Source: Acidisarcina polymorpha
Lineage (GTDB): Bacteria > Acidobacteriota > Terriglobia > Terriglobales > Acidobacteriaceae
Length of the DNA stretch: 64,000 nucleotides
Reading direction: 5' to 3'
NCBI RefSeq assembly: GCF_003330725.1
Contig: NZ_CP030840.1
Coordinates: forward strand, 6,380,116 to 6,444,115
Shown: positions 34,614 through 43,247 of the stretch, piece after piece
Numbering within the stretch: the first letter of the stretch is position 1
Layout: the number at the start of each line of letters is the position of its first letter
Made by a program: the position numbers and the translations under genes
The notes under the pieces: generated by a model
Told to the model about the DNA's origin: nothing
The model's input: only the letters and a program-made list of their open reading frames with translations
Database searches by the model: none

Positions 34614-35870
34614 CTACGCGGGATGGCCCGTCAGTTCCAGACTCGACTCGGACGATGTGAATGTTACCGGCAGCGAGTTAAGTCCGCGGAGTCCGAGATT
34701 GTCGCGCCAGGTGAGATCGTTACTTCCCAACTCCAGGCCGGGCAGTCTGCGCAACATCGTCTCCAACATGATCTGGCCTTCCATCCGCGCGAGTGGCGCG
34801 CCAAAACAGAAATGCGCAGCCCAGCCAAAGGCAAGATGTCGATTGTCGGACCGCGAAATATCCAAGGTATCGGGATCTGAAAAGCGTTCGGGATCGCGGT
34901 TCCCAGAAGCCATCACCGCGATAACGGCTTGGCCCTTCTTAATCTCCTGACCGCCGATCACCACATCCTCACGAGCTATTCTTCCGGTTTGTTGACTGGG
35001 ACTCTCATACCGCAGCAACTCCTCGATCGCTGACGGGATCAGAGAGTAATCAGACATCAAGCGGTTCTTTTCCTCAGGGTTTCGAAGCAGGGTCAAAATC
35101 CCATTGCCAATCAGGTTGGTTGTCGTCTCTTGACCCCCGACCATGGTCACGATCGTATTCGCTACTACCTCTTCGTCGGTGAGCCGGTCCCCGTTGATCT
35201 CGGCTCCCAGCAAGGACTGGATCAGCCCTTCGCGAGGAGTCTCCCGTTGTTCGGCGATTCGCGCACGGAAGTATTTGGTCATCTCTTCCGTGCTCTTCAG
35301 AACCCGCGGGATCCGATTCGGATTGTGCTGGTAGTTCCCCAGCATCTCCGCGAAGTCCTTTGACCAGTCCTTGAGCTGATCGTGATCTTCGACCGGTACT
35401 CCCAGCAATTCGGCAGTCACGATTGCGGGAAGCGGCTCCGCAATGTCCGTCATGACATCCATCCTGCCTCGAGCGAGGACCTTATCGATCAGGTCGTTCG
35501 CAATGGAGCGGATGTGTTCTTCCAGTATTTTCACTCTCCGGGGGCTGAACACCGTCGCTGCCAGACTGCGTAAACGAGTGTGGGCGGGAGGGTCGAGGAA
35601 GAGCATCTGCTTGACCATTACCTGCGCAATCGGCCCGATGGAGGACATACCCATGGCGCTCAACTGCTCCGGCGATGGTGTCCGGTCCGCCGAAAACGTC
35701 ATCAACACCTGGAATACGTCGGCATACCGCGTCACCACCCAGGTATGCAGGAAGGGATCGAAGTAGACCGGCGCCTCCTCGCGCAGGCGCGCGTAGAGGG
35801 GATAGGGGTTAGCTAGCACCTCCGGGTTGAGTAACCGGGTGAGGCTTAGTTCAGGATCGAAGGCGGCCAT
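34614..35870 (-). CDS. Cytochrome P450
   Basis: Class I bacterial P450 of 418 residues. The I-helix oxygen-activation motif is GGQETT (245-250), the ExxR motif is EELLR (E284, R287) and the haem-binding loop is FGWAAHFCFG with the axial Cys at 355; the usual third Gly of FGxGxHxCxG is Ala. The gene starts four bases after the A-T gene stop, so the two are one transcription and translation unit. In other pathways (e.g. NovH/NovI) a discrete A-T protein and an adjacent P450 carry out beta-hydroxylation of the carrier-bound amino acid. By analogy this P450 may hydroxylate carrier-bound leucine. A redox partner is not seen in the window. Confidence 0.95.
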   Translation of the reverse strand: MAAFDPELSLTRLLNPEVLANPYPLYARLREEAPVYFDPFLHTWVVTRYADVFQVLMTFSADRTPSPEQLSAMGMSSIGPIAQVMVKQMLFLDPPAHTRLRSLAATVFSPRRVKILEEHIRSIANDLIDKVLARGRMDVMTDIAEPLPAIVTAELLGVPVEDHDQLKDWSKDFAEMLGNYQHNPNRIPRVLKSTEEMTKYFRARIAEQRETPREGLIQSLLGAEINGDRLTDEEVVANTIVTMVGGQETTTNLIGNGILTLLRNPEEKNRLMSDYSLIPSAIEELLRYESPSQQTGRIAREDVVIGGQEIKKGQAVIAVMASGNRDPERFSDPDTLDISRSDNRHLAFGWAAHFCFGAPLARMEGQIMLETMLRRLPGLELGSNDLTWRDNLGLRGLNSLPVTFTSSESSLELTGHPA

Positions 35871-35874
35871 GAAA

Positions 35875-37836
35875 TCACCCAGCCTGGGTGTTGGAACTGC
35901 CGGTAAGAATATCGGCGGCAGCCGGCGAGCGAAGCGCCTGACTCACTTCTTCTTCGCTCATCGCTTCCAGTCTAGCGGTGAGTATCGCCTCGATCTTGGC
36001 CGCTAGTTTTGCCACCGTGGGGCATTCGAAGACGTTGCGCAGGTTCAACTCGACGTCGAAAATGTCCCTGACCTTGGCAATTACCTGAGCGCCCATCAAG
36101 GAATGGCCCCCCAGCAAAAAGAAATTATCGTGAATGCTGATTCGCTCCAGACCAAGAATCGGTCTTAGAATGCCTTCCACGATCTCTTCCAACTCGCTCC
36201 GCGGTGCTACATAATTGTCCCGCCGAACCTGATTTTTGTCGGTCGGCGTCGGAAGTGCTGCCTTGTTTAACTTGCCATTAGCGGTGACCGGAATTCGCTC
36301 CAACTGTACAAACGTCGAAGGAACCATGTAGTCCGGCAGGTTCTTGGTGAGCATATCGCGAAGATCGTGGTCCCACAGCTCCGCGCCATCGATGGCAACC
36401 ACATACGCGACTAAGCGCTTCGTGCCGCTCTCGCTCCTCGCAATGACCGCGCTTGATGCGACCGCCGGATGACGATTGATGGCGAAAGCGATCTCGTCGG
36501 GCTCAACACGAAATCCCCGAATCTTGATCTGATCGTCCGCCCGGCCAACGAATGCCAGCTGCCCATCCGGCAACCTCTTGACCAAGTCGCCAGTACGGAA
36601 GAGCCGCTCTGTGCGGCCGCCGACGTTCACGTTCACAAAGCTCGCGGCCGTCAGATCTGGACGATTCCGGTAACCGCGTCCCACACTGGGGCCGCCGATA
36701 TAGAGCTCTCCTGCCTGACCGTCGGCAACTTCCTTGCCGAACTCGTCGAGCATATAAAGGGTGGTATTCAAGATCGCGTTGCCGATCGCAGGCGCCTTGT
36801 GTTCGACCGCCGAATCGACTGTCTCCAACTCGATCGTCTTCGGCTCGATTGGCGTGGAGGTGGCGACGACCGTGCATTCTGTCGGTCCATAGTTATTGAC
36901 CAGCACGAATGGCAGGTTGGCTGGCGGATAGATATGCAGCGCATCTCCACCGGTCAGCAGAAAACGCAGGCTGGTGCTCGCAGGCCATTCCAATTGCAGC
37001 ATCACCTCAGCCAGGACCGTTGGCACGAAACTGACGGTAATCTTCGATGCAACCAGCCACTCAACCAGCAGCGCGGCGGAAAGCCGGGCTTCGCGGGGAG
37101 GAAGATGAATCGAGGCGCCTTGCGCAAGATAAGGCCACATCTCCCAGACAGCAGCGTCGAATCCAGGACCAGCGATTTGGGTGGCGCGGTCACCCTTGGT
37201 AATCGAAAACTCTCCATTGTGCCAATCCACAAGGTTCAGCAGATTGCCGTGCGTGATCTCAACGCCCTTCGGCTGGCCGGTTGAGCCAGAGGTATAAATA
37301 ACGTATGCAAGATCATCCGCTGAGAGGGCGGACAAGCTCTCTACTGGCTCCTCTTCAACCAGCGATATATCCTCGATCGGGAGCGTGATCCAGGGGCCGT
37401 TGCCGAGGGCCGGCGCAAGCTTCCGCCGAGTGATCAAGACCGGCGAGCCTGAATCTAAAAGGATGAACGCCGCCCGGTCCGCCGGATAAGCCGGGTCGAT
37501 CGGCAAATAGGCGCCGCCCGCTTTCCAGATCCCAAGAGCCGCCACGATCAGATCGATCGAGCTTTCGAAGTAAATAGCGACTGGCTGGCCGGGCTGAACT
37601 CCTAGGCTGCGAAGCCGGACGGCGACTGCCTTTGCTCGCGCGTCCAGCTGTGCATACGAAACCGCGCCTTCCGGGCTCACCACTGCGGGCGCATCGGGTG
37701 CAACCGAGGCCTGGAGCGCTATTCGGTCGGCAATCAGCGATGCGGAAAGGAGATGCCGTGCGTCTCCATTATGGACGTTGGAATGATTCTTGACCTCAAG
37801 CAGCGACGAACCAGGCGACAGCAAATCGACTTTCAT
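35875..37836 (-). CDS. NRPS A-T protein, predicted Leu-activating
   Basis: First gene of the NRPS operon; loads an amino acid onto its own carrier domain. About 653 residues from the ATG at 37836 (GAGG nine bases upstream); a longer frame reaches 37902. The A domain shows YTSGSTGQPKG, NNYGPTE, GELYIGG and NGKLNK. Specificity residues D227, A228, W231, F270, L294, G296, N315, V323, V324 and K522 spell DAWFLGNVVK, a known leucine code. The carrier domain has the phosphopantetheine Ser at S579 in GGHSLM. There is no condensation domain at the N-terminus, as expected for an initiating or free-standing loading unit. P450 follows after four bases. Confidence 0.94.
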   Translation of the reverse strand: MKVDLLSPGSSLLEVKNHSNVHNGDARHLLSASLIADRIALQASVAPDAPAVVSPEGAVSYAQLDARAKAVAVRLRSLGVQPGQPVAIYFESSIDLIVAALGIWKAGGAYLPIDPAYPADRAAFILLDSGSPVLITRRKLAPALGNGPWITLPIEDISLVEEEPVESLSALSADDLAYVIYTSGSTGQPKGVEITHGNLLNLVDWHNGEFSITKGDRATQIAGPGFDAAVWEMWPYLAQGASIHLPPREARLSAALLVEWLVASKITVSFVPTVLAEVMLQLEWPASTSLRFLLTGGDALHIYPPANLPFVLVNNYGPTECTVVATSTPIEPKTIELETVDSAVEHKAPAIGNAILNTTLYMLDEFGKEVADGQAGELYIGGPSVGRGYRNRPDLTAASFVNVNVGGRTERLFRTGDLVKRLPDGQLAFVGRADDQIKIRGFRVEPDEIAFAINRHPAVASSAVIARSESGTKRLVAYVVAIDGAELWDHDLRDMLTKNLPDYMVPSTFVQLERIPVTANGKLNKAALPTPTDKNQVRRDNYVAPRSELEEIVEGILRPILGLERISIHDNFFLLGGHSLMGAQVIAKVRDIFDVELNLRNVFECPTVAKLAAKIEAILTARLEAMSEEEVSQALRSPAAADILTGSSNTQAG

Positions 37837-38409
37837 TTTAATGGACCTCGCACAAGTGTTATGGGGGCCGCACTTTAGTGGCGGGATTATCTCACCGTTC
37901 AATCAGGATGTCTATCTATATATTCAGGTAGATAAGTTTTTTCCACCAGCATGTTGCATTTCAGAACCTAACTTACTACAGAAAACCCTGAATCGAGTAA
38001 ACAGTCAATTACTTTCGTGCATCGTTCGTGGTGGCGTACAATTATCTGGTCGAAATCCATCGTTACTGTCTTCCTGCGACCCTTTTCGCTCAGCATGACC
38101 GGTTTAGTTCCTCCTGCCTTCAACCAGGCAGCAGCATCTTTATGCCGGAACACTGCCGTTCTGTAGCCATACTCACATTTCTCCCCGGTAAGGTAACAAT
38201 CAAACTGGTTACCGGATGCGCAGCCGAATCTTGATCTGAGACGCAGCTACTTCCATAAACCCCGACTGCCGGGAAAAATTTCGCGCGAGTAAGAAAAAAA
38301 GCTATCTCCACCCTTTTGAGCCTATAGTTGGTGCGTATCGCCGATCGGGTGGCGCGCGGACGGCTTCTCAGTCCAAATCCTCGTGTTTGCGTTCTGAAGG
38401 AACCGGATC
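37837..38409. other. Intergenic region upstream of the NRPS operon
   Basis: About 570 bases, more AT-rich than the neighbouring genes, between the divergent NRPS operon and the secreted-protein gene. It must hold both promoters. A short inverted repeat is listed separately. Short open frames here have no recognisable content and I do not support them. Confidence 0.5.
37913..37934. promoter_or_regulatory. AT-rich inverted repeat upstream of the NRPS operon
   Basis: TATCTA at 37913-37918 and TAGATA at 37929-37934 form a six-base inverted repeat with a ten-base spacer, about 75 bases ahead of the leucine-activating gene. It could be an operator. The arms are short, so chance is possible. Confidence 0.25.
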
Positions 38410-39171
38410 ATGCGAAATTTTCAGCGCCATCATTGTTACAGCCCTGCGGACATCATCTTCGGCCTTATTGTTTGCTGCTGCATGCCACTCGCTTGTTTAA
38501 CGGGGGCATCGGCAAGCGCTCAAAGCGTTGCTGCCGCCGATGCTACCGCCGGATCGAACAGCGAGACTTCGATAAAGACCTCCTCTCCGACCGCGTCCGT
38601 GCTGAACTATGCCCCAACTGCTCCCGTCCAGTTCGATGCCAGGGACAAGGCCAGCTATTACTTCCACAATCTGCTCAGTTTTGGCACGGTCCTCGGCCCA
38701 GCGGGCGAAGCTGCCGGCGCCATGATCCTGCCACCCAAGCATTATCCCGATCCGTGGAGACAAGGCGTCGCGGCCTACGGGCGAAACTATCTGGCCATAC
38801 TCGGCCGCCAGCAGACTGCTGGATTCAGCCGCTTTGTCGCGGACGTCGCTCTTCGTGAAGATCCGCGCTATTATCCGTCAGCGAACCGCGGCTTCGCTTT
38901 CAGGGTTGGTCACGCGATCGGCTTTACCCTGATCGACCGCTCTGATTCCGGGCAAGCACGTCCCGCTCTTGCTAATCTCATCGGCGCAGCAGCAGGTGGA
39001 TTCGTCGGCAACGCCTATTTGCCTTCCAACTACTCCGACCTAAGGCACGCTGGAGTTCGTACCGGCATTCAGATGGGCACCTTCGCTGTCGGCAACCTTT
39101 TCGAAGAATTCGCTCCCGAGTTTGAGAAGCTTTCCCATTCCATGGGCAACCACCTTCGTCGCACTCATTGA
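38410..39171 (+). CDS. Secreted protein of unknown function
   Basis: A 253-residue protein with a signal peptide (IIFGLIVCCCMPLACLTGASASAQ) and AAGGA upstream of the ATG. The mature part has a Ser/Thr-rich linker, then a conserved-looking domain with FHNLLSFGTVLGPAGEAAGAM, FVADVALREDPRYYPS, FRVGHAIGFTLIDRSDSG and a Gly-rich LIGAAAGGFVGNAYLP. I recognise this as a type seen in Acidobacteriota genomes but know of no function. It is probably periplasmic or outer-membrane-associated. It diverges from the NRPS operon and precedes the TonB-dependent receptor by 520 bases. Confidence 0.75.
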   Translation: MRNFQRHHCYSPADIIFGLIVCCCMPLACLTGASASAQSVAAADATAGSNSETSIKTSSPTASVLNYAPTAPVQFDARDKASYYFHNLLSFGTVLGPAGEAAGAMILPPKHYPDPWRQGVAAYGRNYLAILGRQQTAGFSRFVADVALREDPRYYPSANRGFAFRVGHAIGFTLIDRSDSGQARPALANLIGAAAGGFVGNAYLPSNYSDLRHAGVRTGIQMGTFAVGNLFEEFAPEFEKLSHSMGNHLRRTH

Positions 39172-39695
39172 GAGCTTCAGCGACGCTTCCCACCTAAGAA
39201 TTCGCGGTTGACCTAAGAATCGCTTTGCGAGTCATACCAAAGATTCGCATTATGGCCGCTAGAGTTACTTACGGTTCCGGGGATCTGTTCACCCGTCGAC
39301 GAGCGCCAGCCCATCCTTTGCCTTGAGCAACCTCGGGCAACGATTTCGGACTTCTCTAGGACCTACTCAAATCGCCTATAAATCTTTTTTATGGCGCGCA
39401 TCGATGAAAGGGACTCGCGTTCTGTTCGAGGATCAGATAGCGCCGAAATGCCTATTTTATTCTTGCAATTTTATCGTGACCCCCTTTAGTTTAGGTCATG
39501 CCACTCCGAACTTATTGTTAGTGCTTCTCCCAAAGCTCTTAGGCGTGACTTAGGCGTCGATGCTGTCCCTGCTTATTGCATAAGGCATTCAAGTCTAGCG
39601 CCTCTAACTACCTGGATGCTCGAGAAGGCTAAGTTGAAGAGGCCTCTCCACATCCCAGGCGGACTATCAACTTCTTCCCTCTGGAGGCCCCTCGT
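39172..39695. other. Intergenic region upstream of the TonB-dependent receptor
   Basis: About 520 bases with no supported gene. A 76-residue rightward frame (39323-39553) has no homology signal and no good ribosome site. It likely carries the receptor promoter and 5' leader. Confidence 0.5.
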
Positions 39696-42600
39696 ATGCG
39701 TTTCCGCACCGGACCTATAGTACTTTTCCTTATCTCCCTGCTCGCACTTACCTCGTCAGCGCTACTAGCTCACGCGCAGAATTTTCGCGGAGGAATTAGT
39801 GGATCGGTGACGGATTCCAGCGGCGCGACAGTCCCAAACGCCACTATTAAAGCCGTTGACGATGCTACCGACGCGGCCTACGACACCATATCATCGAGTG
39901 CTGGCGACTTCAATTACACTAACTTGCCGCTCGGGACTTATACCGTGACGGTAACTGCCAGGGGCTTCTCAACAGAGAAATTTGATAAGGTCTCGGTAAC
40001 TGCGGGGGCAATCTATACGCTCCCCATCAAGCTGACCATTGCATCTTCGTCGGAGACGATCGAGGTCACCGCCGACGCACTGACCCTAGACACGACCACC
40101 GATACCCAGGCCACGATCCTTCCCCAAGCGGTGGTGCAAAACCTACCCAACAGCGGTCGCGACTTCACCCAGATGCTGGCCCAGACGCCCGGGTTTGCGG
40201 GCTATTCGACCGGCGGCGGCGCTGGCAACGCCAGCGTTAACGGCACCCGTTCCAATTCGGTCAACTGGCAGATCGAAGGCACGGATAACAACGATTTGTG
40301 GTGGAACATTCCCGCCGTGAATCAGGGCGGCGTCTCGGCCATCGCCGGTGTCATCCTCCCGGTCGATGCAATCGATAACTTCTCTTTCGAGACTGCGGGA
40401 TCGACCGCCCTCGGGCGTAACTCCGGCGGCACTGCTAACCTGACGATTAAGTCAGGCACGAACCGGCTACACGGATCCGCTTACTACTTCAATCACAATG
40501 AATTCTTCCAGCGCATGAATCCCTTCTCGACTACCAAGCCGGCTTCCCGCAATCAGAACTATGGCTTCTCTGTCGGCGGACCTGTTATCAAGGACAAGTT
40601 CTTCTTCTTTCTAGCCTTCGAGCATCAGAACTTTCTCATCGGCGCGGCTAACAAGGCCACCGAACCGTCGGCCGCGTACCAGGCGGCATCCTATTCGCTC
40701 CTCGACTTTTATGGCGTGCCCCACAACCCGGTCGCGAATAATCTCCTCTACGGAAACGGCACGCTTGCCGGTCTGTGGCCAGCGACTGCGCTCACCGGAC
40801 CTGCCTCTGCCGACAACTACCAGTCGAATGGAAACCTTACTGGCCACAGCTTCAACGGCATCGCTAAGATTGACTTCACACTTACGGAACGCGACCACCT
40901 GGCGGCCTCCTGGTTCGCCGGCCAGGGCACGCAGACTGCGCCCACCTCCTCTGAACTGCCTTACTACTTTGAGAACGCGCCGATTCATGTACAGAATTAC
41001 TCGATCGTCTATAACCATGTCTTTTCGACCGCCATTACCAACCAGTTATCGGCCGGCGTCAGCTACTTCAATCAGGTGTTTAGCGATGCAAATACTGGTT
41101 TCAACCCGATCGGGCTCGGCCTGAACACCGGCGTCACCGATCCCTCGCTTCCCGGGTCGCCCCATCTGATCATTGGTCCCTCGGGCGCGAATGTCGGCCT
41201 CAGCGCCAGCAGCACTGGGTTTGACCCGCTCGGCCCTACCGCCCCTTCCGGGCGCAACGATATCACCGGGCACCTGGACGAGGCGCTGTCCTGGACCAAA
41301 GGCGCTCACCAATATAGTTTTGGCGGGGAATTCCGGCAGGCGCAGGTGGATGACTTCTACCAGACCGGCCAGCGCGGCACGATCTATTTCGATGGGACGC
41401 AGGGTCCGTGGGCAACGGGAACAAGCGGCACGGCCTGCGCCACGCTTGCCACCCAGAACCAGGGCGTTGCTGCCCCGGCCGCTCTGACGAGCGATCCCAA
41501 CATCCCCTTTCTGGCCGACTTCCTGGCAGGTTGCCCTGATCCCTCCACCTCGGAAATTGTTCTTGGTAATCCGAAGCGCCAGGTCTTTGTGAACACCTGG
41601 GACCTCTATGGCGCGGATAACTGGAAGGTCAGCCCCCGATTAAGCCTGAACTATGGCGTCCGCTACGACTATGAAGGCCCGGTCCATTCTGATTTTCCTA
41701 ACCTCTCCACCTTCGATCCTTCCTTACCGGGCGGACTGGCCGTCGCCGGCGTGGATGTTCCAAACATCTATAACAAATTCTGGGGAGCGGTCAGCCCGCG
41801 GGTCGGCTTCGCCTACCAGCCGAGCGAAAGCGGCAAGATGGTGATTCGCGGTGGCTATGGCCTCTACTACGATTCCATCTACATGAAATCAGTGCTACAA
41901 AACAACGGCTTGCAGAATATCTCGGTCTTTAGCCCAAGTCTGAACCCGGCCGGCTCGGATATCGCTGTCCAAGCGCAGGGTCAGAACGTTGTAGTCCAAC
42001 CCGGTCAACCTATCTTCCAGTCTTTCGGGGACGCCCTCGCCGGTCAAGGCTCGGTTAAAATATCCACCTTCGCCAAGAACTTTCGCCCCTCTTACACGCA
42101 AGAGTTCGATCTGAATCTTCAACAGAGCTTCACCTCCTCTGTAGTCTGGCAACTTGGATACGTCGGCACCAAGGGGACCCACCTCATGGGCATGTCCGAT
42201 ATCAACGCTGGAGCATTGAACTCGCTGAACGTCGCAGTACCGTACGGTTCCGCGACCTGCGCGCCCCAGTATAGCGGCGCTACGCCGACCACGCCCGGGA
42301 ACGATCTCCAGTGCTCCCGCCCCTATTTCAGCCAATTCCCACAGTTCTCCGTCATCGATCAAGCCACCAGTAACCTCGGCTCCAATTACAACTCTCTCCA
42401 AACCAGCCTGCGGCTTCAGGGCTATCACGGTTTCACTGCCCAATTCGCCTACACCTGGTCCCACGCTATCGACTACGAGACCGGTCTGCTTCCGTACCTT
42501 CCCCAAGACCCAGGCAACGAAACAGCGGAGCGTGGCAACTCCGACTATGACGTCCGGAACTCCTTCGTCAGCTATGTCGACTATGCTCTACCCAACTTCC

Positions 42601-43112
42601 GTGGACCGAAGCGTCTGGTCCAAGGATGGGAGTTCAACTCGGCGTGGAGCTTCCACGGCGGGACCCCCTACACCGTCACCTCGAGCAGCAATCCTAGCGG
42701 CAACGGCGAAAGCGCAGACCGCGCCGTCCAAGTAGTCGCTAACCCTAACGCTGAACCGCACGGAATCGGCGCCGTCAGTCCCGGGGTCGTTCAATGGTTC
42801 GTTCCTGGCGCATTCGTCGATGCTCCTACTGGCCAATATTCACCAACGAGGAGAGGACAGAACTATAACCCAGGCTACTCGGCCGTGGATCTCAGCATTC
42901 TCAAAAACACTCCCATCGTTGAAAGAGTCACTGCTCAGTTTCGGGCTGACATTTTCAACATCTTCAATCGAACCAACCTCGCGCCTCTAGGTTTCCCGAG
43001 CACCGGCGAAACCGGGCAGATCGGCTCGACCATCGGACCATACCTGGGTAATCCCGGTATCGGCCCCGGAGAACCGCTTAACGCTCAATTCGCGCTCAAA
43101 ATTATTTTTTAG
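39696..43112 (+). CDS. TonB-dependent receptor with carboxypeptidase-regulatory-like N-terminus
   Basis: Outer-membrane protein of 1138 residues, typical of Acidobacteriota and probably used to take up oligosaccharides or other large substrates. After a signal peptide (LISLLALTSSALLAHAQ) comes a carboxypeptidase-regulatory-like beta-sandwich (GGISGSVTDSSGATVPNATI, GDFNYTNLPLGTYTVTV), a plug domain (NLPNSGRDFTQMLAQTPG, VNGTRSNSVNWQIEGTDNND) and a long barrel ending in Phe (LKIIF), as needed for membrane insertion. The substrate is unknown. It is followed by a strong terminator, so it is probably a single-gene unit. Confidence 0.93.
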   Translation: MRFRTGPIVLFLISLLALTSSALLAHAQNFRGGISGSVTDSSGATVPNATIKAVDDATDAAYDTISSSAGDFNYTNLPLGTYTVTVTARGFSTEKFDKVSVTAGAIYTLPIKLTIASSSETIEVTADALTLDTTTDTQATILPQAVVQNLPNSGRDFTQMLAQTPGFAGYSTGGGAGNASVNGTRSNSVNWQIEGTDNNDLWWNIPAVNQGGVSAIAGVILPVDAIDNFSFETAGSTALGRNSGGTANLTIKSGTNRLHGSAYYFNHNEFFQRMNPFSTTKPASRNQNYGFSVGGPVIKDKFFFFLAFEHQNFLIGAANKATEPSAAYQAASYSLLDFYGVPHNPVANNLLYGNGTLAGLWPATALTGPASADNYQSNGNLTGHSFNGIAKIDFTLTERDHLAASWFAGQGTQTAPTSSELPYYFENAPIHVQNYSIVYNHVFSTAITNQLSAGVSYFNQVFSDANTGFNPIGLGLNTGVTDPSLPGSPHLIIGPSGANVGLSASSTGFDPLGPTAPSGRNDITGHLDEALSWTKGAHQYSFGGEFRQAQVDDFYQTGQRGTIYFDGTQGPWATGTSGTACATLATQNQGVAAPAALTSDPNIPFLADFLAGCPDPSTSEIVLGNPKRQVFVNTWDLYGADNWKVSPRLSLNYGVRYDYEGPVHSDFPNLSTFDPSLPGGLAVAGVDVPNIYNKFWGAVSPRVGFAYQPSESGKMVIRGGYGLYYDSIYMKSVLQNNGLQNISVFSPSLNPAGSDIAVQAQGQNVVVQPGQPIFQSFGDALAGQGSVKISTFAKNFRPSYTQEFDLNLQQSFTSSVVWQLGYVGTKGTHLMGMSDINAGALNSLNVAVPYGSATCAPQYSGATPTTPGNDLQCSRPYFSQFPQFSVIDQATSNLGSNYNSLQTSLRLQGYHGFTAQFAYTWSHAIDYETGLLPYLPQDPGNETAERGNSDYDVRNSFVSYVDYALPNFRGPKRLVQGWEFNSAWSFHGGTPYTVTSSSNPSGNGESADRAVQVVANPNAEPHGIGAVSPGVVQWFVPGAFVDAPTGQYSPTRRGQNYNPGYSAVDLSILKNTPIVERVTAQFRADIFNIFNRTNLAPLGFPSTGETGQIGSTIGPYLGNPGIGPGEPLNAQFALKIIF

Positions 43113-43139
43113 ACGCTTACTCGCTACTTTTTCGAAAGT

Positions 43140-43175
43140 CCGGCGCCCGCGCGTCCCAGCGGGCGCCGGGCTTTT
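43140..43175 (+). terminator. Rho-independent terminator of the TonB-receptor gene
   Basis: A GC-rich hairpin with a perfect ten-base stem (CGGCGCCCGC at 43141-43150 with its complement at 43159-43168), extended by one further pair, has an eight-base loop and is followed by CTTTTT. It lies 28 bases after the receptor stop codon. Confidence 0.9.
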
Positions 43176-43247
43176 TCCAGGCACTACCCACCGATATCTC
43201 GCTCGTCTCAACCCACTATTTCGACGATAGAGGAGTTACTCCGAAGG

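Noticed and set aside
15184-37836. An enediyne gene cluster suggested by the UnbU/UnbV and halogenase-like genes
   Set aside because: No iterative polyketide synthase, its thioesterase or UnbL homolog is present in the window.
39323-39553. 76-residue frame ahead of the TonB-dependent receptor
   Set aside because: No clear ribosome site or family resemblance; likely chance in the intergenic region.
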